This document shows positions 21,339 through 33,829 of a DNA stretch of 64,000 bases, piece by piece (within the stretch, counting starts at the first letter, position 1; each line of letters starts with the position of its first letter). The stretch lies in assembly GCA_949775045.1 (NCBI GenBank), contig OX459095.1:32498564-32562563 (forward strand), written 5' to 3'. Source of the DNA: Metridium senile. Lineage: Eukaryota; Cnidaria; Anthozoa; Actiniaria; Metridiidae. Both the position numbers and the translations under genes were made by a program. A model generated the notes under the pieces. That model searched no databases and was not told the DNA's origin. It worked only from the letters and a program-made list of their open reading frames with translations.

Positions 21339-24300
21339 TCAAGATTTGCTGACACTTTTTTCATTGTCCTGTTTATCTGTTTCTTTGTTTAGTTGATGAC
21401 TTTCTTCATTCTCATTGTCTTTTTCATTTATCTCATCCTTCCCAGTTTCCTTTTTCCATTTCATCCGTCGATTCTGGAACCACGTTTTTACTTGGGTTTC
21501 GTTCAGGCCCAGAGTGTGGGCGAGTTTCCCTCGACTCGTGGTGTCCAGATACTTCTGTTCGAAGAACGTTTTCTCTAACATTCGAAGTTGTAAGTCGGTG
21601 AAAACAGTACGAGATTTGCGACAGCGTCGACCGCTCGGGGTTCGTAGTGTGGGCTTGACTCGAAAGTACACAGGCAGTCTCCGAATCACCTCGGGACTGG
21701 GGTCTATAGGAGAAAATGAAACCAAATCAACGGTTAAAAATTAGCTATCAAAACCACTCCAGAAATAACGACGATTGTTAAGGGGTCGCGCACTGCAGTC
21801 AGTTCTCAAGAGAGCTTATAATTCTTTCATCGATAGCCAAATGCAAGAGGACAAGAGTTTTTTGGAAAACTTCTCATCTTATAATTATTTCTCATTTAGT
21901 CTCCAAAGTGTTGCGAAAAAGGATGGATCCCTGAAAGCGGAAATTACAATTAACATTATCAAAAGTGTATTTTATTTTATATTTTTTTTGGAAAACTTCT
22001 CAACATATAATTATTTCTTAGTTAGTTCTCCAAAGTGTGGCGTAAAGCATGGGTCCATGAAAGCAGAAGTAACAATTCACGTAAATAATAAAAAGTGTAT
22101 TCTGCCATATTTCGTATAGCCATATAATAAGGAAAGACCACGTTTTTTAGACAAACTAAAATTAATTCCATCTCAGCAATAAATCAAAACTTTTAAAAAT
22201 GCATTATTTTCTGCCAAGAAGATTGATGCTAATATATACATATAGTTACAGTCTATAAAAAGACTTGTGAAACCCCAGTAAAAAAGTATGAGCGAAAGAA
22301 CACGATTTTTGCACGAGCTGGAATTTCATTTGAAAAACCTTTTACCAAAAATACAATGGTTTATAGCAAGAAACATGAAGAGTTTAAAGTAATTTAAGAT
22401 GGTTTAATTTGATATATCTCTTTTCACCAAAAAAGGTATACCCATTTTTAAGGAAGAAAGAAAGAAAGCGTTCACCGCACGAACTGAAATTCGATATAAG
22501 ATGCTTCTCAACACAACTCAAATATCTTCCTCGGTTACAACGAATTCAATTTTCTAAAAAATTAGTTAGCCATTTTATCAACTCAAACTATATCCCTATA
22601 ACGAATGAGAGAAATAAAGCAAACAAGTTTTTGACGAATTTGAAATTCCATTTGTAATGTTTCCCGCATCCATTTAAAACATGTCAGATGTTCAAATGGT
22701 ATGACACGGATTTCAATGAAGTGTTGTAGTGACTTGCTTTGTTCTTTGAGTTGTTTATTTGTCATGTAATTTTGAATGTGTTCAAGACAATCAGCGATAG
22801 TGTGTGTAAAACGACACCGTTGCAGGTGAAATAAGACACGTCTAGCACATGTTCCACCAAGATTTCAAGCTTTTCTTTTTTCAACAACAATGAAGCGAAG
22901 TGTTTTCTTTTCACTGAAGCACTCCAGTGTTTCTTACTTTTGATATCTTGAAGGAAGAGTTGTAATCTCAGAGGGCGACTCAATGACCAATCTTTTGCTC
23001 CGGCCCTCCAAGGGGTTTGTGCCGATTCTTCCTGATAACTACTTTCAAATCTATTTGTCCGGACATTGCCTTTTTTCACGGTCATAAAAACTCAGAATTC
23101 TTTCTTCTGACTCATACTTTTACTTGAAGAAACAGTTACTAACAAATTACATTTTTGAAAAAAGATTGAACTAATTTTCAATCAATCCCATTTTGTAACA
23201 CATATTTCATATCCTTGTGCTGTTTTATTCAATTTATTCTCATTTGGGATAACAAAACGAGGATGAAAAATCATTTTATTTGTGGTATTAGTTTGTTAAA
23301 ATGGCTATAACCTTTAGATTAATTACACAGCTCAGAAAGAGATAGATGGTAATTAGAATGGGTTTCACTAAGTGGCCTATTTTCTAGGGCTATTTTTACA
23401 CAAATGGATGATATCAGATAAGCACGGACGCTTAGAACTGAGGACTACGGGCGCCTCTTATTCCCTCAAGTCATCTCCCATATCTTTATTCCAATACAAA
23501 AGCATTTAAAGGGAATCTTTACTTCCTATACAAGCGAATACCGAAAACCCCTAATGATGGTAACTCGCTTTCTAATAGATTTCTTTAAGAGGTTTTTCTC
23601 CAGAAAATTGTTTACAAATTAGGTATAACGTCCGGTGATTAAAGACATAAGGGGTAAGACTTAGACATGGCGTCCCTCTTTCTCACAAAGGCTAATTCCC
23701 AAATGGTGTAATTGAGTCATTTTGTTGAGAAGCTTTCCAGGCCGATCATGATACTAAACCCTTTGAGTTTACTCTAAGAATTTAATTTCTTAAATGCCGA
23801 AAGCTGTGGTTCTCGGTTGATTTAAGAATCTTATACCGGCAATGCTTTGTTTTATTCGTGTTCTTCTGTGGTCACTAATGGCTTTAAGCGCCCTCCAAAG
23901 ACGAGTCAAAATGACGACATGGCAGAGGAACTGTACAGTTTGTTCATATAGAAAATAATGGTGCCCGAAGCAGAATTCGTCATGCTTGCCCCATAACACT
24001 GAACTGACCCAAAGTACACTCATTTTCAACGTATTCTACTTGAAGTGAAGTCCTTACTGTGTCATTAAAGACAACTGAACCCTTTATTAATTTCAACGTT
24101 TGCCTTCTATAGTGAACATATCTAATTTTATTTGGTCAAAAGCTGACCAAATTAAATGTATTTTGAATAAACAAAGAGTACATTCGCGGGAATAGGGTAG
24201 CCACAGTGGCAACAGAGAAAGCGGAAGGGGCGACTTAGGTGTCAAAAGCGTTTGAAAGCCGTGTCGATTTAGTTAGAGTGGCCCGTCTAATAAAAAATCG

Positions 24301-24715
24301 AATAAATGCGCTATAAAACTCAGTATGAGGTCTTGTCTTAGATGATGAATACACGGCTGACAGGAGCTTCACATCATTGAGGTGCTTGATATAAAGTACA
24401 TGACTAGTAGTATGTAAACGTACCTTGATAAACAGGGGGCTCGTTGTGACTTCTTGAGAGTATTGAATGCATACTGAATGTCAACGAGTCTGTACCACCA
24501 CCAGCAGGAGGGGTTGATTCTTGGAAGATATTTTGCCTAGTAGGGATCATGCATGAAGGACGAGGGATATTCAATAAGTTTTCAATCAGGAATGGTGAAC
24601 GATTCGTTGGGTGATGCGGCGGAGTTCTCGGGATGATCGCGTTGTGTGATGCAAACGTGAATCGAGGCTGCTGTGGATGGTAATATAACATTGGATCTTG
24701 GTAGAACATATTCAT
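21339..24715 (-). CDS. Homeobox gene A, Bsx/Barx-like (NK-like class), two exons
   Basis: Exon 1 is 24715-24424 (ATG at 24715, 97 codons plus one base) and exon 2 is 21703-21339; a phase-1 intron of 2.7 kb lies between, with donor GTACGT and acceptor CTATAG. The protein is 218 residues. The homeodomain is at about 125-184 with R5, F8, L16, F20, W48, F49, Q50, N51 and R53 in place, and helix 3 reads [18 protein letters not shown]. Thr47 before WF is typical of Bar, Barx and Bsx groups. Residues 40-48, SPFLIENLL, resemble the eh1-like N-terminal motif of those factors, which recruits Groucho-type co-repressors. The tail (185-218) is Lys, Glu, Asp and Asn rich. LPVYFRVKP before the homeodomain is shared with gene B. 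Role: nuclear DNA-binding regulator, probably a repressor. I cannot separate Bsx from Barx. Confidence 0.9.
21855..22115 (+). repeat. Tandem duplication of about 130 bp in the gene A intron
   Basis: TTTTTTGGAAAACTTCTCA starts each copy (about 21858 and 21987); both contain TCTCCAAAGTGT and end near AAAAGTGTATT. Confidence 0.75.
22762..23085 (-). other. 107-codon ATG frame in the gene A intron, uncertain
   Basis: The longest ATG-started frame in this intron, on the same strand as gene A. It is basic ([17 protein letters not shown]) with no known domain. It lacks obvious splice sites joining it to the homeobox exons. It may be chance, or a small nested gene. Confidence 0.15.
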
Positions 24716-25107
24716 ATGATTTCTCTCTGGTTGTCCGATACAACTTGCTGTCTTGTGTCTCCCTTAGCAGATGTGTCGAGAGGCCCTGGCCAGAGAAGTT
24801 ATGCTAGCAAAGGCAGATGGCGCTAGTTATTTGTATGCATTGTTCAAGGCGAAACCACTCACTGGACGGTGACCGCGTGATGGACAAGTAAAGTGACATC
24901 TCAAGGGGACTCTTGTTTGGAATACATATACATAGCTTATTAGGCTAATTCGTAAAGCCCAAAAATATCATGTAAAAGAAACCCGGGTTAAAGGACTGTC
25001 CAATGTGTGATTGTTCTTCAATCAAAGTTAAAACTCTAAGGTCGACTGGTTAATCCCTACAGATCCCTTGAAACTATCGTCAATGGGGAAAATAAATGTA
25101 CCGTGTT

Positions 25108-25205
25108 CATTATACAATTACTCGATATTATTACTTGAATAGGTGTCAATTAACAGTCATTATCGTCAGATAATCGAAGAGGAATTCAATTAACTATTAA
25201 AACAC
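25108..25205 (-). promoter_or_regulatory. Paralogous non-coding block upstream of homeobox gene A
   Basis: About 390 bp upstream of the gene A ATG. It aligns with 44054-44156 upstream of gene B in the same orientation. Shared words in order: CATTATNCAATTA, TATTAT, TGTCAATTA, GTCATTATC, ATAATCGAA, GGAATTCNATTA; spacing between the first and the TGTCAATTA word is 36 versus 38 bp. CAATTA and ATTATC are homeodomain-type sites, so auto- or cross-regulation is plausible. No open frame is shared. Confidence 0.7.
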
Positions 25206-27379
25206 AAAATGCAGCGAGTCACAGATAAGCTCAGGTCTTTGTCGGGGATGTTTTTATCCGACTTTGGTCGATAAAAGAAAAGAAATGACAAAGGAGAGCC
25301 CAAGGGAACAAACAAAACGAGCCATTAAGCATTTCTAAAGAAATAAATGGATATGTTTTTCAGTGTAAAAAGTGGGCTGGACTTTTTAGATATGCCGTCT
25401 TTGGCGAAAACCCGGTTCTAAAGTTATACAGGAACAAAATGGTCAAGTGCATTTATACGAGATATTTTTTTTGGTATTTACCGAAGGCAAACACCGATCT
25501 CCTGTGAACAGAAAACAAAAGGATTCCATTTAGCTCGTTTAACTATCTGCGAGTTTTTATTTATTTTACAAAGAAAGACAGTTTGCTCGAAATCAAATGT
25601 GCCGCCTTAGTTTTTAACGCAAATAGCCTCCATTACCATCCAGTCAGTCAATCAGGGCGCGTTTGCTGACAAAACTAGTCTGCGATAATGAGTTCCTCAA
25701 ACGTCCTTGACGGGTTCCCAATCATTGCGCCAATAACGATAATTTGGACAATTTTCAAAATGAAGTGGCAAGGCAGAGAAACAATTGTTTACTTCATTCT
25801 AGTTTCGTTTAGTAGTGATAAAAGATGTTGATAAAAGGAAAGAGGCCATGTGGGCGCCAATGTGGTGGACCAAGATTTCGACTAACGACGGACTGGAACC
25901 TTGACTAGAAATTACCATGTTCACGTCGATGCCTTCAAGAAAGGCTCCCCAATGTCTGTCAGGCGATTATTGTTTATTAAAATGTGGGGGATAATTTGCA
26001 ATTATCGTCAGTCCAAAGGACAACCTTCGTTATCGTCACCAAGATTGTATTTATTGATCCAAGTGTCCGAGATAGGGCCCAATCAGATCTTGACGCCCGC
26101 CACGGTTTATTCTGCAATTATATCATTTCTACTACTCTAGGGGTGTTCCGTATTCATTTAAGAGGTGAATTTTAACGATAAGAAACTAAAAGCTTCAATA
26201 TTTATGCGTTAATAGGTATATAGAAGACATTTAGCTGACGAGTATTATAGCTGGCCTATGAAGGGCTCTTAGAAATGTGTAACGGCTTATATATTGGATC
26301 GTTCGAGTGGGCACCCTTGAAAATGTTTAGCTACCCGTTGACACCATATGAATCTTCAAGAACATTACTCGTATAAAATGGCCTTACCAAGGCTAAATAA
26401 CATTGACGTGTGTTGATTTTGCGTTGTCATGTCAATCAAACTATCCAAGGGAGCTACTTTACCGGTCTACGCACACCACAGCCAAACTAATGAAACAAAA
26501 CACTAGATAAATCCGTTTGTCTTGCATTTGTCGGAACGGAATTCTGCTAGTAAAAAAAACCATCTACCTCACAAGTGAAAATAGTATCTTTTTCTTTTGT
26601 CTTTACACATCAAAGGATCGAGACCAAAGCTTTTATTGATGCGATACAATTGTGTAAAGTTTATAAAAACAATCGAAGTGACATAGGTAAATTATACCAG
26701 AGTTATTTATATAAAATGAGAGTAAAAATCTTAAGGTGTAAGGTTTACTTTTATTTCTGCAATCGTTCGCTTCAGTACAGAAGTACTGACACAGTGTAAT
26801 TGTTATTGTCAATTTAAAGTTTATAAAAGTAATCTTTTAGGTTTAATCCTACAAATTGATTGATCCGTTGTGGTCAAGTTACACAGTGAAGCAATGATGT
26901 TCACTTCGGAGCCATTTTAGTTTACCTTTTCTTAAGTCTTTACATTGTAATCCAGCTCGCCCGCTAGTCTGTTGCCAGGAGCTATGGATCACTTTTAATT
27001 TTCACACCTTGGGCATTAATAGCATTTATACCTTTGGTTGCTATGTGATAATAGACTTATAAACACCTTTAGTGTCCAGATTGTCACTTTTAAGTTACGC
27101 ACTTGTGAATAGAGTGTTATAAAGAGATTTAAGAACGTTTATAAATCGTTTAAAAATTGAAGTTGATACATCGAAAAAGTCTAGCTTGAAACCTGTAGAA
27201 CAATTAAGGTGAAATGTCATTTGTATTTCAATGTGTCGCATTTGGTAATCAGAGAGTTGCTAAGAAATTGTAATCAGTAGACTTTCAAAAGATGATTTTA
27301 AAAGAACATCAAATTCAAGAGAAACAAGCTTTAGAAACAAGGGGGAAACAATATAATGTATGGCGGATACAACATAGAA
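25206..27379. other. Upstream flank of gene A, mostly unique sequence
   Basis: Fewer repeats than elsewhere and a balanced base mix at 25600-26500, including the palindromic GATAATTTGCAATTATC at 25989. No gene supported. Distal enhancer sequence is possible but unproven. Confidence 0.4.
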
Positions 27380-27390
27380 ATGTTATCAAA

Positions 27391-27603
27391 TTAAGTTCAG
27401 ATGAAAATCAAAATGCCTAGAACTGAAAACGGCTCAGTCACGCATTGGCAAAGTAGAAAGATCACAAAGATCTGGCGGTACAGACGCAAAATCTAAACGA
27501 GTTCACACCGGCGAAAATCAAATTGTTTCGAACTGAAAACTGGTTCAGCCACGCATTGGCAAAGTGGAAAGTTCCCCAAGATCCGGCGGCACAGAATCAG
27601 AAT
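27391..27603 (+). repeat. Direct duplication of about 110 bp
   Basis: AGTCACGCATTGGCAAAGTA and AGCCACGCATTGGCAAAGTG sit in two consecutive copies, each preceded by GAACTGAAAAC and followed by GATCNGGCGGNACAGA. Confidence 0.85.
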
Positions 27604-27759
27604 CTATAGAAGATAATAATAATTAAGTTATGAAATTTAAGTATTATAGATGTAATAAGATATATAATATATATAATCTAGTTGATTGTGTCATTTAAGT
27701 TTAAAACCACAGTAAACATGCATTCTTGTAAACAAATTGAAATCTAGAACGATCAATGT

Positions 27760-27777
27760 GGGTTAGGGTTAGGGTTT
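27760..27777 (+). repeat. Short interstitial TTAGGG-type telomere-like motif
   Basis: GGGTTAGGGTTAGGGTTTCG, about two and a half units. Too short to indicate a telomere. Confidence 0.7.
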
Positions 27778-28135
27778 CGAATTCACTTTTGAATAAATTT
27801 GTCACATAGAGTTTTAAAGCGTGTAGTACTCATATTTAATAGAACATTTTAGCGTGTAGTACTCATATCTAATAGAACATTTTTTGTAGAACATTTTAGC
27901 TTAGAAGCACACTATCTTCTCCGAGTATAGAGAGCTGACTCATTTCTAAAGGGCCGCACACTTATGAATAAATTGTTACAGATTTGGACCGTTTTATCTT
28001 AGGAAATGATTCTAAGCAGAGGAACATTAGATTTTTGATCGATTGTTGGTAGGTAAGTCTACTCGCAGCCGTTTTTAGGTAGTCCGACACTAGACACGGC
28101 TGCTGGAAATGTCAGTCAGTAATTTGTGCGTCTGA

Positions 28136-28277
28136 TGGGCTGTTTATATGATGGCGAGTTGCCCGGCGAGTTGTCCCTGTTAGCCGGGATAACTCTATTG
28201 TTATATATTCCCATGGGTACACAAAACAATAGAGTTATCTCGGTTAGAAGGGACAACTCGCCTTCATATATACAGCC
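28136..28277. repeat. Foldback hairpin
   Basis: GGGCTGTTTATATGATGGCG and its inverted partner CGCCTTCATATATACAGCCC enclose an inner pair AACTCTATTGTT and AACAATAGAGTT. Confidence 0.85.
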
Positions 28278-28860
28278 CCTGATCCTTGTGAAGAAATGGA
28301 TAAACGACAATAGCTAACATGCAATTGGTAATAAAATGTTTCCACTGAACCGATTGTGAATGTTCATTCCTAATGAAACTGAACTGGCTACGTAAATAAG
28401 CAGTTCTATAACTGAGAATAAAGTAAAGGAACCCACATTAGACTCATACCTGGTTACAATATAGATTAATAACATTGAATTTTCATCTCAAATATTATCT
28501 TTTTCATAATGGCCACCAACTTATTATCATAATATTTAAAATTGTCGATATAAGGTAAAGAAAGCTATCATAGGATATACATTCACCATAACAATAACTT
28601 GGGAAAGTTGGAGAAAAACTGCATGAGACTACATTTTCAAGAAGTTATAAAAGTTTAAAAATCAGAAAGAACGCCAAAACGAGGCCACAAAGCCCCAACA
28701 GACAATTACATACAAATCTTAGTATTTCTAATTAGGTAAACGTTTGTAGCATTTTGCACAGAGCAGCGAAACTTAACATGAATGCCTATCTATGATAGTT
28801 CTTTCATATCACATTGCTAAAATAATAGAATATTTGTTTACTTGTAAAATTCATTTTCCG

Positions 28861-29285
28861 CCACTCAGATTTTTAGCAGAAGGAACGTACAGAACGATCA
28901 TGCATGACCAGAATAGATCATCAGTAGATATTTAAAACGTTTAATCTTAAGAATATCTAGGTCCGAAATACGAGAACGAAATTTTTAGTATAGATGTTAG
29001 CAGATGAAACGCACAGTAATGTCACGCTTGACCGAATTTGAAATAGTTACAAAGACAACATTTAATCTTAAGAATATCTAGGTCAAATATTTGAAAAATA
29101 GAAATGAGATTTTAGCATAAGGAATATACCTTAAGTTTAAGCTTGAACCGGAATAGTTACAAAGATGTTTCAGTAGAACATTGAATAACTGAGAATATCT
29201 AGGTTAAATATTTTAAAAATATACAGGTAGTTTTTAGCATAAGGAACATGGAGTATGTTTACGCTTGAGCCGGAATAGTTACATA
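28861..29285 (+). repeat. Diverged tandem repeat of about 120 bp, three to four copies
   Basis: Recurring order TTTTAGCANAAGGAACNT, then CTTGANCCGGAATAGTTACA, then AAGAATATCTAGGT. A further fragment is near 29636. Confidence 0.75.
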
Positions 29286-29851
29286 CATATATATTGTATA
29301 ATATATACAATATGAGCGGCCGATTTTTATTGTAGATATTTCATAAAGATTGCATTTGGGCGCGAATATTATATAATACTTATTATTATAATACTTATTA
29401 TTATTACTTATTATTACTTATGAAACTCCAACGTTAGTTCTTTTATATTTTACTAAAATTGTCAAGATAAAAGTAAATCTGGCCGAGCAAATTCAAAGTA
29501 AAACTTATGCAAATCAGGACGATTTTGTATCTAATATACAACCTTATTTATGCCTATGCATGATTTCTTTTGTCAATTTCTCATGAATTATTAATGAGTT
29601 TTATAAGGTTAAATATGAGGAACTTATGCAGTAGATTTTAGCAGAAGGAACGCAATGTTCTGGTCAGCACAGGTTGAGAGGTGTTGACATTCGTCTCTAA
29701 GATAAACACATCGGTGGGTGGAATGTGTAATTTGCACGTCTGAACTTTGTGGCTGAAACATCCATGACAAAGAGATAATTTATTGTAAATTGGTCTCCAT
29801 CCGTTTGAAATCTAGACTGAAATATCAACAACATTTAATGGAGCTTTAATT

Positions 29852-30279
29852 ATGTGACCCTATTTGGAGAGGGAATTAAATGGGTGAGGCCTAGGTGGTC
29901 TCACACTCTCCTTTAGCTCAAATATCCCGTATACCGGCCTTTGATATATAGACCAAGTCAGTACCCAAGATTACAAAAGCCGTATAGTAGTAACATAACT
30001 TTATTTCTGTGACCTTATTTGAAGAGGGAATCAAATGGGCGAAGGTGGTCTTAAAACCGCACTCTCCTTGTAAGTTAACTCAAATATCCCGTATACCGGC
30101 CTTTGGTATACAAAAAAGTTCCCAAGATTACAAAAGCCGTATAGTAGTAGGGACATAACATTATTTCTGTGACCGTGGTCTTAAAACCGCAACTATCATT
30201 GTAAGTTAGCTCAAATATCCCGTATACCGGCCTTTGATATATAGAAAGGTCCCCAAGATTACAAAATCCGTATATAATT
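29852..30279 (+). repeat. Tandem repeat of about 155 bp, three copies
   Basis: Each copy has CTCAAATATCCCGTATACCG, then CCAAGATTACAAAA and CCGTATA; copies one and two also share TGTGACCNTATTTG. The third is shortened. Confidence 0.88.
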
Positions 30280-31770
30280 AAACTAATAGTAATCCAAACT
30301 GATTCATGGATATATTCCAATAACTTTTCTAGTAATTATTTTCCCCTTTCACTCTATTTCATTTTCCCCATTATTTGAACCTTCAATCCCCCATAAAGGA
30401 CCCTGATTCTCTATATAATCTCATTCTCCCAGGCGAAAAAAATATTTCTGTCTGAGGCAAACTAGAGCGCAAATATGATTTTCATTTAAATGATACAATG
30501 TTTTTAGAAGACTAACATTTTATTTTCCATTATTATTTTATCCCCCATTAGAGATTACGCCGGGAGGTCACAATTAGATTACACACATTTTACCTTTGTA
30601 CAGGTACGCCAGAGAACATGTCTGTTATTGGAAGAAAACGCATTACCGCTAACTCATAGGACCGATTAGCCGCAGTATCAACACATTATCGTTGCCAATT
30701 TTGTTTGGGTTTCACCGTCGGCAAAACCTGTTTCCGTTGCTGTAGAATGAAAATGTAGCTGTGTTTACATGTTGTCTGTGAGGTAGGTCATCTTTCCGGG
30801 GGATAGGTTAAATACCTTGCTAATGCTTTAACGTTCTTAATGATTTTTTCATATGGACCGAAAGGATATCATGATACTCATTATAAGTCCATTTTTATCC
30901 ATTGAAAAGTAATTAGGTATATATGTTATATTATATATATACAATGCAAAAGTGCATCAAGTTTTACACGAGACTGATATATAAACCCAAAATGAGTTAG
31001 TTTAAACTGATGAAGTCTAGCGTGATATGAACTCTAGTTTTAACTTAGGAATTTCTATGTGAAATGGCAAAACAATCCCTGCTTTAGGGAAGAGCGCTCT
31101 ACCACAACGATTGATGGCGAAGCCGCAGTCATCTAAACAAGTCTTCAGTTACCTCTAACGTCCCTACGTTTGCCGCTTGCAGTGGAATAATAGTAGTGGA
31201 TCAATGTCTTACAATCTATTATTGGTATCATTTCTTTTATTTATGGTCCAAATGCAACTTCGATCCTTGGAATTTCAGTCTATAAGGTTGCAGTCACATA
31301 ACGTTGCCTTTAATATTTTGCTTCGACGAGCTTCGATCGAAGGTTAGCTAGCGCCCTAAACGTCAGAACACCATTTTTGTACAATAACAACAATAATAAT
31401 AACAATATAATAATCATATATTTCTTAGCGCACCACACATAAATGTCAATGGTTTATAAGATATATGGAAAGTAAAGTAAATGCATAAATAGGAAAATGT
31501 AAGTGATTATAATAATTGGAATATATTGATATGAATAGTAATTATATAGCGGAGGAAATGTACAATGTATATTAGTTAATGTAGTTGTTTTGAATTAGTT
31601 ATCATTTTTACTATAATTGTTTCTTGGCGGGAACACCCTGAAGGCAGTCCAATGCCAAAAGTAGTTATAAATGATGTCATGGTCGGCTTTTAAAAATATA
31701 TCAGATTATTTTGACCATCTGTAACAACTGTTTATCATTAGACCTGTTGTGTTTAATAGATAATGTGATT
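30280..31770. other. Gene-free stretch
   Basis: AT-rich unique sequence with short TA and ATA runs (30915-30950, 31380-31410). No coding signal seen. Confidence 0.5.
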
Positions 31771-31778
31771 TAAAACTC

Positions 31779-31985
31779 ATCCTTAAGAGGAATAAATTGG
31801 GAATGAGGAATCCATATGGAGGTGTCCTTACGAGGAATAAATTGGGAATTGGGACTCAATATGGAGGTGTCCTTACGAGGAATAAATTGGGAATGGGGAC
31901 TCAATATGGAGGTGTCCTTACGAGGAATAAATTGGGAATGGGGACTCCATATGGAGGGGTCCTTACGAGGAATAAATTGGGAATG
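31779..31985 (+). repeat. 44-bp tandem repeat, nearly five copies, ending in a G-run
   Basis: Unit is CCTTACGAGGAATAAATTGG followed by GAATGGGGACTCAATATGGA and GGTGT. The array runs straight into about 26 consecutive G at 31985-32012. The frames here are the repeat translated. Confidence 0.93.
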
Positions 31986-32012
31986 GGGGGGGGGGGGGGG
32001 GGGGGGGGGGGG
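31985..32012 (+). repeat. Poly-G tract
   Basis: Roughly 26 consecutive G, potentially G-quadruplex forming; length may be affected by assembly. Confidence 0.9.
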
Positions 32013-33015
32013 AGCTTGGATTGTCTCCTACTCCAAGGAATGCACGTCGTATTTTAGGAGTAAAAATCAGCTATTTGGTGTCTTTGGGGTACTAAAATTG
32101 AAAATGTTAACATTCCAACAGGAAGAAGGTGTGTGTATGTGTGTTAGGGGGGGGGGAGGCTGGAACAGATATATATATACATATAAACTCATGCTAACTA
32201 ACATGTAAAAGGGAGTCAAGTGAATAATTGTATGAAATTTAGGGGAACACACAAAAGCTTTAATTAAAATGCCCCAAATCGCAAGGCCCCCACCTCCCCT
32301 CTCGTCCCAATAATTCATAAATGGTTTCTCAGGCTTCTCTACACTTTCCTAATAATGGGCTCCCTGTGTTAATCTGAGCCTTGGTCTTGCGGATCTCCAG
32401 ATATAAAGACTTAGAAATATAAACCTTCGTTTCTATTATTAAGTTTACCTTCCTGCGCATTGAAGCAATTCAGCTCTGTAATTGGTTGATGTATTTAACC
32501 ATAGGCCTTTGCGGGCCAACCACCTGTGTGATTTAGAGTTCATACTTCTCAACATACCACAGCAAGCCCATCACAAGCAATGAGTTTCAGCATCCTAAAT
32601 AAATCTAAAGATATTATTATTAAATTTTAAAATCAGAATAAAAAATAAACGGTTAACATAATGATACAAAATCCCATCAAATAGGATTCCCTTATATTCA
32701 AATAAGTCGGGCTTCCTGTGGTAAATCTCAGAATAAATCAGTCCCAGGATTACCCCCGCGAGAGCTCCCCATGAGAAAAAACAGTATGCTGTCTCGCTAG
32801 TGCGAAAGTGCAGCATACGTTCGGCTTTATTTGACTTCAGGTTAAAGTGATCAAAATTGTAGAAATGATTGTACAGTTGACTCTCTCTGAACGGGAGGCA
32901 TAGAGGGATTTTATAGCTCCGATGTTTGTGGGCAATTACAAAAGAAAGTTTTTGAATGACAAAGGATTTCAGTTTTCTTGAGAGGAAATTAAAACCACAA
33001 ACATGGCCTTAATTT

Positions 33016-33091
33016 GTCAACTTCATTCCCAGGGCCCTCTCCCTTCGCCCCATCAAAAGCGAAGGGAGAGGGCCCTGGGAACGAGGTTGAC
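33016..33091. repeat. Near-perfect hairpin, GGGCCCTCTCCCTTCG arms
   Basis: GTCAACTTCATTCCCAGGGC and its inverted partner GCCCTGGGAACGAGGTTGAC, with a loop of about 12 bases and a stem of about 32 bp. Confidence 0.88.
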
Positions 33092-33428
33092 ATTGTATCT
33101 CCAATAAAATTAAAAAGCTTTCCAAGTAAGTTAGTGTTTTTTTGTCTTCTCGTGTGTCACATTTATTGTGGAACTCTTTAATTGTAAATTTTTGTGTGTG
33201 TGTGTTAGTTAAGTTTTGAAAGGACTTCCTCTATGTTTTAGGGGTATTTTGAAAAACATATCAATTGTTGTCGTAGGTGTACTCTTCCAGATATAGTATA
33301 ACCATCAAGAATATGCGACAATGACATTAATGACAATTTGTATATTTGCACGTCAGTGTGATATTGAGCCGGAATGAAACGACTAACAACAAGGCATGTC
33401 GAATGCACATTTAATTTTGGCTAAACTG

Positions 33429-33660
33429 GTCGTATCAAAGATATGCCTATTGTTCTGTTGCAATCTCAACCTGTTAAAAAAAAAGAAACTGAATCTCGCG
33501 CGCTAATCAAAGTCTTTTGTTACTTCTCACCTATGGTTCATATATGGTAATGGCATTGTTTTCAAGATTGCATACGGTATTTCTGATACGTCCACGATCC
33601 TTTGCGCTAGTATTTATATAGGCTTTTTATGGGTGACAAACTTACTCGGAAAGGGTGTTT
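33429..33660. repeat. Composite of FB-3 and FB-11 fragments
   Basis: 33429-33590 matches the interior of FB-3 (TATTGTTCTGTTGCAATCTC, TTCAAGATTGCATACGG). 33590-33660 matches one arm of FB-11 at 57292-57583 (GATCCTTTGCGCTAGT, TCGGAAAGGGTGT). FB-10 copy 2 follows three bases later. Confidence 0.75.
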
Positions 33661-33662
33661 TA

Positions 33663-33829
33663 AAAGCCTGTTTCCCACTAGCGACATAAGCATAAGCAAC
33701 ATGCGCAGACTCAGTTGACCGGGCTTTGTTCTTTAGCCGCACTTGTCTTTTTTTACACGGAGAAATCCTTCACGTACTGAGTCTGCGTATGGTACTTATG
33801 CTTATGTCGCTAGTATGAGCCAAGTTTTA
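33663..33829. repeat. Foldback element FB-10, copy 2
   Basis: Left arm CACTAGCGACATAAGCATAA and its inverted partner near 33795-33815, with inner CGCAGACTCAGT and ACTGAGTCTGCG as in copy 1. Confidence 0.85.

Noticed and set aside
27760..27777. Telomere or chromosome-end signal
   Set aside because: Only about two TTAGGG units, with ordinary sequence on both sides.
31797..32208. Two overlapping + strand frames with repeated blocks such as YGGVLTRNKLG
   Set aside because: They are translations of the 44-bp tandem repeat and the poly-G tract; the different frames give equally regular peptides.
33016..33091. microRNA precursor
   Set aside because: The stem is too perfect and GC-rich, and resembles a repeat hairpin; no evidence of a mature arm from sequence alone.
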